Positions 57,531 through 64,000 of a DNA stretch of 64,000 nt are shown one piece after another. The stretch comes from Solanum dulcamara. Its lineage: Eukaryota; Streptophyta; Magnoliopsida; Solanales; Solanaceae. The first letter of the stretch is position 1. Each line of letters opens with the position of its first letter. The translations under genes and the position numbers were made by a program. The DNA is taken from contig NC_077242.1 of assembly GCF_947179165.1 (NCBI RefSeq), positions 46,641,097-46,705,096 on the forward strand, read 5' to 3'. The notes beneath the pieces were generated by a model, which made no database searches, was not told where the DNA came from, and was given only the letters and a program-made list of their open reading frames with translations.

Positions 57531-58640
57531 GCAGAGGTACGACCAGAATGGAAGGAAATGATCCATGAGATCTGTTGGCTTGCCAGTCTTGGAGTCCGCT
57601 TAGTGGATTCGGGTGACGATGGAGTTTCTGTTCAAGGAATTGCTAAATCCTCTATCATGGAGAAAGTAAAAAAATGTCAATACCAGGACCCTGTTCTAGC
57701 ACAGTATAGAGATGAAACTCTTCAAATGGAAAAGACTCCATTTGAACTTACGGCCGGTGGGGTACTACGATATCAAGGCAGAGTCTGCGTACCGGAAGTT
57801 GCAGGATTACGGCAACAAGTACTAGGAGAGGCACATCATGCTTGTTATTCTATTCATCCAGGATCAACCAAGATGTATCATGACCTCAGATGTTTGTATT
57901 GGTGGGACGGTATGAAAAGGGATATAGCATAGTTCGTAGCCCAATGCCCAAACTGCCAACAAGTTAAAGTTAAACATCAGAAACTGGGTGGGCTACTACA
58001 GGAAATGGAGATTCCAACCTGGAAATGGGAAGCGATTAATATGGACTTCATTCTAGGTTTGCCTCGTACTCTTCGAAAGCAGGATTCTATATGGGTTATC
58101 GTGGATAGGCTGATAAAATTAGCCCACTTCCTTCCGGTCAGGACCACTTATTCAACTGAGGACTATGCGAAATTGTACATCAAGGAAATAGTATGACTTC
58201 ATGAAGTTCCCACATCTATTATTTCAGATAGAGGAGCTCAGTTCACAGCCCACTTTTGGAAGTCATTTCAAGAAGGCCTAGGAACACAAGTAAGCCTTAG
58301 TATGGCATTTCATCCTTAGACTGATGGGCAGGCCGAGCATACTATTTAAACGCTAGAGGATATGTTGCGAGCCTGCATAATTGATTTCAAAGGTAGCTGG
58401 GATGATCATATACCACTTATTGAGTTTGCCTATAATAACAGCTATCACTCCAGCATCTAGATAGCGCTATATGAAGCTTTATATGGCAGAAAGTGTAAGT
58501 CACCTATCGGTTGGTTTGAGGTTGGCAAAATGCAACTAATAGGCCCAGACATGGTCCAACAAGTGGTAGAGAAAGTGAAGCTTATTCGGGAAAGATTATT
58601 AGCTGCCTAGAGTCGACAAAAATCATATGCGGATAATCGA
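57531..58640 (+). pseudogene. Integrase zinc and catalytic core of E11
   Basis: HHCC zinc ligands are all present: His 57855 and 57879, Cys 57945 and 57954 (codon starts), with TAG at 57930 between them. The core has Asp 58044, Asp 58227 and Glu 58335, giving D-x60-D-x35-E, all in one frame with no indel. In-frame stops: TGA 58194, TAG 58317, TAA 58347, TAG 58458, TAG 58608. At four of these another copy in the window has Gln in the same place (E2 for 58317, 58347 and 58608; E6 for 58458). Confidence 0.92.
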
Positions 58641-59105
58641 TGTCGACCTTTAGAATTTTAAGTAGGCGATTGGGTATTCTTAAAAGTATCGCCCATGAAA
58701 GGGGTAATGAGGTTCGGAAAGAAAGGGAAGCTGAGTCTGAGATACATTGGCCCTTACCTGATTCTCCGCCGAGTAGGCAAAGTGGCGTACGAGCTAAGCT
58801 TACCCACGGATCTAGAAGCCGTACATCTAGTCTTCTACGTGTCAATGCTTCGTAAGTGTGTGGGTGATCCATCCCGGGTGCATCCCGTAGACGATATCTA
58901 GGTCATAGAGGAGTTAGCCTATGAAAAGCAACCTATCGCCATCCTGGATCAGTAGATCAGAAGACTGCGGACTAAGGACGTAGCTTCTGTCAAGGTGTTA
59001 TGGCGAAATAGGAATCGTGAGGAGATGACCTGGGAAGTTGAAGAGGACATGAAACATAAGTATCCATACCTGTTCCCGACATCTACAGGTAACCCCGACT
59101 CCTGA
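58641..59105 (+). pseudogene. Integrase C-terminus and chromodomain of E11
   Basis: Same frame as the core. TAA at 58659; open at 58695-58901 (FGKKGKLSLRYIGPYLILRR, VGKVAYELSLP, FYVSMLRKCVGDP), TAG at 58899 and 58953, then the chromodomain-like end RTKDVASVKVLWRN, EEMTWEVEEDM and KYPYLFPTS, and the natural stop TGA at 59103-59105. The chromodomain-like end assigns the element to the chromoviruses. Confidence 0.9.
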
Positions 59106-59226
59106 ATACTTGTATGGTAAAGATATGAATAGACAAGTATGTGATATCACAAAAGAAAGGAACCTCCCTATAATCTGTATATAGTCTTAAGGGAAGTTGT
59201 AGTTAACATTCGGGGACGAATGTTTT

Positions 59227-59240
59227 AAAGGGGGGAAGGA
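59227..59240 (+). promoter_or_regulatory. Polypurine tract of E11
   Basis: AAAGGGGGGAAGGA directly before TGTTACACCCC, after the ACATTCGGGGACGAATGTTT block. Confidence 0.88.
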
Positions 59241-61999
59241 TGTTACACCCCACATCTTTGAATTCAGAAGGTTCCTTAAGTTACTTAGAAGCTAGTATGT
59301 GAGGTACTTAAGTTACGACCCTATTGAACAACTCTAAGAAGGGAGAATATGACACCCCATGGTAGGGAAGGTTGGAAATAGGGTCAAGAGAAGTCGGAAA
59401 GAGTTGGAGGCCAAGTAACGAGTCGTAGGACTCGACTTATCTACGTAAACTACTAAGTTAGAAGTCTTACATACGGGAGTTACTTGATTACATACCAAGC
59501 TTATGTAACAAGGGTTTCATAGGCTCTTAAAGTGAGATGAGATTATGAACGAGATTATGAGCCCACGGGGAAGAGAAAAAAAATTTGCGGGGCAGCCAAT
59601 GGGAGGGTGACACGTGGCCCCACTGCCATGTGGCAGCCCCACATGGAATGCATGGATACGGTGGCCCAATAGGGGCTGGACACATGTCCCCCTTAGGGGA
59701 TGACACATGTCACCCCTTGGGACCACCCATATAAGTTGATATGTATCCTAAAACTTCAGTTCATTCACAAATTTCCAGCAAGCAACGTGAAAGAAAAAAA
59801 AAGCCTAAGAGCTAAGGAGAAAATCTCGACGGCTTGGGAGAAAAAATATGTAAGTCCCATTTTTGTTCCATAAATTAATTAATTAGCGTATACTACGATG
59901 ATATGGAAGTATTAGTAGTATAAAATTAGTATTTGGTGCAGCAAAAAATAGACAGCAAGCTGCCACGGAGGTTCAACGCGCTAAAACAATTTCCGAGGCG
60001 CGATTTCAGCAAGTTTTAGCCAATTTTTGAAAAGGTAAGTTCTTCCCCTCTAATTTGTTGTTTATGAGGTTAAATTAGGGTGTATTACACACCTAAGGAT
60101 CTGCTGTAAGTTGGGGAAAAGGTTTGAAAATTTCGGCGTTCGAAATAATCGAAATTGGAATCGCTATAGTTAATTATAATCGAATAATGTGTTGCGCTTG
60201 TGGTGTGTGACTGCTGGTCGTGTGGTGAATTATTAGGGTACTGGAATGTGTGTTGATAAGGGAATGAGGGGCTGCTGGTTGCATCCACACGACCCTCCGC
60301 TTTGCAATTAAAGAATTCACGAAAGAAAGATTAAAAACCCTAGTTTTGGTATCGTAGTTTCAAATGAAATTTTGGAGGTTTATATGGTGTAATGTTGTCA
60401 TAATATGCATATGTATGGGCTGCTGGTTGTATTGTTGATTGTCTACAGGTGCTAAGGAAATGGTTGGGAATTCGGATAGGGCACATTATAGGGAAGGTGC
60501 TGTCCAATTTTCGTTAACATCCTAGCTAGTTAAGGAACTAGTCAAGAAGGCGAGCGAGGGAATAAATGCTATGAATACTAACGAGTAGCCTAGGTTGCTG
60601 AAAAGTCCAAGGTTGTTAATACTCGCTTTACTTCCGTGTTAAATAGGTTTCGAGGACGACGCCGTAGACACGACTAAGGGAAATTCATAAGAGGTATGTA
60701 AAGCCTATTCCTTCTTTCCTTTTGGCATGTCGTAGAGGTAAGTAAGAAGTGATACGATTGCTGAATAAATTCCATTCCTAAGTGTCTCTTATTCATTTCT
60801 GGATGTTGAACTTTTATAGTAGTTGAACCACCTTCCTTGAACTTTCTATGTGCTAGGGACTTAATGAACATACGGGCTCCTAACTGTAAGACTATATGAA
60901 AACAAGTGCTCCTAAGTTCATAAATGGTTGGTATTACTTTAGTACATGTCTAGGGTTCCTGAGACCCTAACTAGTATAGCCCTTAATGGCATTTAGAGGA
61001 CATTTGAAATGATTACATTACAATCCTGATTTTTAGACGATCGCTTATTTTTCTTTTACGGTCGAGTCTTCGATAATGATTTAAATTGCATACAGTTGTT
61101 CATTACTCTACTCGTGTATACGGTAACACATCTTTCATCGAGTCCCGGGCCGAGGTATGTTCTCGTGCGCAGTTTACTGCAAAACTCCCCGACTCCCTTA
61201 CTAGAGGGCTGGGATACGCATGTATATATATATGATGATGATGTGTTGTAATAAGGTGGTGATGGCATTGGAACTATGACGGTCCTACAGGTATGCTTCA
61301 TCGGTTCCCTGAAAGGGGCCGGTTATATTGTATAATTTCATCATGCGTGTTTATACTTCACAAGATCTAAGTACAGATTTCTTATATGTTATTCTACCCC
61401 CTGCTTCTCTGTTATTGATATGCCTCCAGTTATGCTATATTATGTTTTACATACTCAGTACATATATCGTACTGACCCCCTTCCTACGGGGGGCTGCGTT
61501 CATGCCCGTAGGTACAGGTACACAATTGGGGGATCCACCAGCATAGGAGTCCCATTCAGCAGTCCAGAAGTGCTCCATTGTTTTGGAGCCTGATTTTGGT
61601 ACTAAACTTTGATGTATATATTCGGTTGGGTACGGGTACGGCGGGGCCCTGTCCTGCCTTATGTTACTATACTTCTTACTCATAGAGGTTTATGGATACG
61701 AATGTGGGTTGTGTGTATATGTGGATTGTATATGAGTTGTATATGTACGTATGTACAGCTGTACTGATATGACTTATGATTTGGGGTATTTCCCGTGTCG
61801 TGGCGGCCTTGTCGGCTCGCGTATATATGTATTATGGAACGACCCTATATGTTATAATAACCTTGTCAGCTTGTATGTTTCCTTACCTGTGGATGCATTT
61901 TGGAGTATAAATAGGAGACGGGTTATGTATAGTTGGCAAGGGTATACGTGTATGTCCAGTTTGGGCACCCATCACGGCCTATGGGGTTGGGTTGTGACA
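59241..61999 (+). repeat. E11 3' LTR
   Basis: Starts TGTTACACCCCACATC and ends GGTTGTGACA. It lacks the block with the paired palindromes present in the 5' copy: GACACGTGGC at about 59609 is joined directly to CCCACTGCCATGTGG. Otherwise it follows the 5' LTR. The donor-like site is altered to ATGTAAGTCC at 59849. Confidence 0.9.
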
Positions 62000-62120
62000 G
62001 AAGTGGTATCAGAGCGGTTCTTCCTTGGAGTGTCCACAGACTATGTCTAGTAGAGGCTTGTTTATCGGTGTGTTGTGCACCATATCTATAAACAAGAGGC
62101 TACGGGGTTGGGTCGTGACA
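62000..62120 (+). repeat. Extra primer site, leader and second LTR end at the 3' end of E11
   Basis: After the 3' LTR end comes a primer site (TGGTATCAGAGC, 62004-62015), leader up to AACAAGAGGCTAC (62103), then a second copy of the last 17 bp of the LTR (62104-62120, GGGGTTGGGTCGTGACA against 61983-61999 with one difference). The target duplication TAAAT follows directly. The period is 121 bp. Confidence 0.9.
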
Positions 62121-62156
62121 TAAATACCCACATACCTTGAATAAGAAGATCAAAAA

Positions 62157-64000
62157 TGTCATGACCCACTTCGTAGATCGTGACTAGTGCCCGAACTGGG
62201 CACCCATACGTACCCTTAGCCCCACTTAGTATATTAGCAGAAGAAACAAATGTAGAAATCAAAAGAGGTTGCTAAGGAGCACAGAAAAGCAGATGTAGCA
62301 CATGAAGGTTGTTAAGGCCATCACGGAACACAAAAGCCCAAAACATATACAGAACCCATAAATACATATCTACAGAACTCTACAGAATGATAGCATAATT
62401 ATATGAAGGGATAGGACCCCATCGTACCCCTGACCAACATATACATATAGGCTACAGAAAGGTCAGTACCAAAATATGGGCTCCAGACAAAGGAGCACTA
62501 TCAAATAGTAGAGTGGATGTCCTAAACAAGAGGATTGGCAACTCAAACAGCTGTACCTGTGGGCATATAATGTAGCCCCTAAGGAAAGAAGGTTAGTACG
62601 GAAAAAATATACTGAATAGGTAAAGCATGGACTGTAATAAATATAGTCATAACTAGAACAGAATGTACAAAAAATAAGTGAAATATCTAGAATATCAAAA
62701 TACTTATCACAAACACAGATAATGCATGCGGAAAAAATATTTCATATCCGGCCACATTATGGGATGCGGTGAACAAAATGTGGTCGCCATCCCGTCACCA
62801 GCACCACAGTACAGCATAACTCCAGAGTAGGGAATATCTCCATAACAGATCATGTCATATCAGATGGCAATATCATATCATATCATATCATCAGACATCA
62901 ACATATGTGTATATGACACAATATAACTCCACAACCCATGTACAAGGCGTACCTGCCTCCTCACGTCAAAAAAGTATGCACGATCATGTATCTCCTAGCC
63001 CGGGCTCAGTGAAGGAAGCATTGAGGCATCCACGAGTAGAGTAGTGAGAAACTAAATATAATTTAAATCATATTTAAGACTCGATGGAATGATCAAAATG
63101 AGATATCATTCAAAAATCAAGACAAGCATCATATCAAGTACCTTCTGAATGTTACTATGCATTGCATCAAAATAGAACCTATGGAAATCTAAAACATTGA
63201 CCATCCAAGTGGCTCTAAGAATAGGAACTTACTTGTAGGCATAAAAAAATCATATATTTATTTGATAAAGACCATGCCAAAGAAATGAAGATAGCTTCAC
63301 ATTTTTTACTACTCTCCATCATATAGAAGGCTTGAGAGTCATAGCTCCATTATTATGGAAGTTCTAACATTAGGAAGTAGATAAGAGTCATAAATCATGC
63401 TCAGAGATTCCCCAAAACTTACATCATGTAATACTTATCTCAAAATATGCCAAGAGAAGGAAGGGGTAACTTTACATACCTATGCCAAAAATATGCCAAG
63501 AGAAAGAAGGTAGCTTCACATATCTCTTATGGATTACTCTTAACCAGGTTCGCCTCGTCGTCTTTTGAACCTATTTAACATGAGAGTAATACTAAGATTA
63601 ATAGCCTTTCACTTTCCAATTTCCAACTCTACAACCACGTATCCATAGGAATCATTTCTTTATCCATTTCCCTTAACTAGATTATTACTAGCTCCGAAGT
63701 TACTGAAAATTGGGCAGCATCTCCCCTATAACTTCAACATCTCCGAGATTTCAACTCAAAAAAAATATCAACAACCATACCAACAGCAAAAACCAGCAGC
63801 ATATTTATAAGTAAATCACTTCAACTTTACACAATACAAACTCCAAACAACTCGCTTAACTACGATACCAAAATAGAGTTTTTAATCTTTATTTCATAAA
63901 ACCTTTAAAAATATGAAACGGAGGGTCGTGTGGCTGAAATCAGCAGCACCCACACCTTTTTTAAAAACCTTCCATCCCTGCACCACGCAAAAAAACCAGC
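62157..64000 (-). repeat. E12, C/D-type LTR on the minus strand, cut by the window end
   Basis: The LTR terminus is at 62157 (plus strand TGTCATGACCC). Reading the minus strand it follows the family D LTR: ACGTATGGGTGCCC, TCACTACTCTACTCGTGG, CATGTTAAATAGGTTC, ATAGGGGAGATGCTGCCC and CCACACGACCCTCCG. No primer site is attached to the terminus. It carries a short TATCA tandem repeat at 62871-62890. Confidence 0.8.
62871..62890 (+). repeat. TATCA pentanucleotide repeat, 4 copies
   Basis: Four perfect units within the E12 LTR. Confidence 0.9.

Larger units (their letters stand above)
51391..62120 (+). mobile_element. E11, family D Tekay-like element, best preserved in the window
   Basis: Flanked by TAAAT at 51386-51390 and 62121-62125, inside the E10 LTR. 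Contains a 5' LTR that has lost its end and primer site, gag, all pol domains, polypurine tract and a 3' LTR followed by an extra primer-site/leader/LTR-end segment (62000-62120). Pol is readable over 3.4 kb with two frameshifts and several in-frame stops. It cannot now make gag-pol or prime reverse transcription, and may have been the autonomous relative of family C. Confidence 0.93.
49975..62156 (-). repeat. E10, family A LTR on the minus strand, split by E11
   Basis: The LTR terminus (plus strand TGTCACGATCC) is at 49975; the LTR runs to 51390, is interrupted by E11, and resumes at 62121-62156 (ATACCCACATACCTTGAATAAG). The join reads through to the GGTATGTGGGTATT..ATCC order seen in E2 and E9. 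No primer site follows the terminus, so it was a 3' or solo LTR. About 0.5 kb of its start is missing at the E12 boundary. A trinucleotide repeat lies at 50735-50761. Confidence 0.82.

Noticed and set aside
62004..62015. Primer site after the E11 3' LTR as the start of a further element.
   Set aside because: The leader stops after about 90 bp in a second LTR end, and TAAAT follows, matching the left flank of E11; no internal region of another element is present.
1..64000. tRNA genes, rRNA, CRISPR arrays or bacterial operons.
   Set aside because: None seen. The repeated TGGTATCAGAGC motifs are primer sites next to LTR ends, not tRNA genes.

Overview
This window looks like plant nuclear heterochromatin or intergenic DNA, probably from the Solanaceae. 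The Solanaceae call is an inference from the style of the LTR ends and is moderately confident; plant origin is much surer. I found no intact host gene. Almost every base can be assigned to decayed Ty3/gypsy LTR retrotransposons. They carry a primer-binding site matching initiator tRNA-Met, pol order PR-RT-RNaseH-IN, and an integrase C-terminus resembling a chromodomain, which fits the Tekay/Del chromoviruses. I call the copies E1 to E12.

Layout. E1 (1-6649, +) is a chimera: its 5' end is of one family (B) and its 3' end and 3' LTR of another (A). Positions 6650-7504 are not retroelement. E2 (7505-15204, +, family A) has all domains but many breaks and a truncated 3' LTR. E3 (15205-18553 plus 25992-29485, +, family B) is interrupted by E4 and by an unclassified insert at 26541-27887. 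E4 (18553-25991, +) and E6 (30425-39571, +) belong to family C. Both have 3 kb LTRs and an internal region of about 4 kb without recognisable gag, protease or reverse transcriptase. E5 (29486-30424, -) is an LTR piece. E7 (39572-41037, +) is a pol fragment of family D. E8 (-) is a family A LTR, primer site and gag start, split by E9. E9 (41930-48616, +) is an internally deleted family A copy with a perfect 5-bp target duplication, TATCA. E10 (-) is a family A LTR split by E11. E11 (51391-62120, +, family D) is the best-preserved element and has target duplication TAAAT. E12 (62157-64000, -) is a C/D-type LTR that leaves the window.

History. E9 went into the E8 LTR, and E11 into the E10 LTR; in both cases the split LTR can be followed across the insert. 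E9 and E11 are therefore among the latest events. Families C and D share LTR ends, primer site and polypurine tract, so a D-type element could have supplied enzymes to C. No copy has an open gag-pol now. In E11 the break pattern is mainly glutamine codons turned into stops.

The most unusual structures are: the 3' end of E11, where LTR end, primer site and leader are followed by a second LTR end inside the target duplication; the coding-poor C family with a shared intron-like segment; the foreign filler in E9; the chimeric E1; and paired palindromes with G-box motifs in the C/D LTRs.
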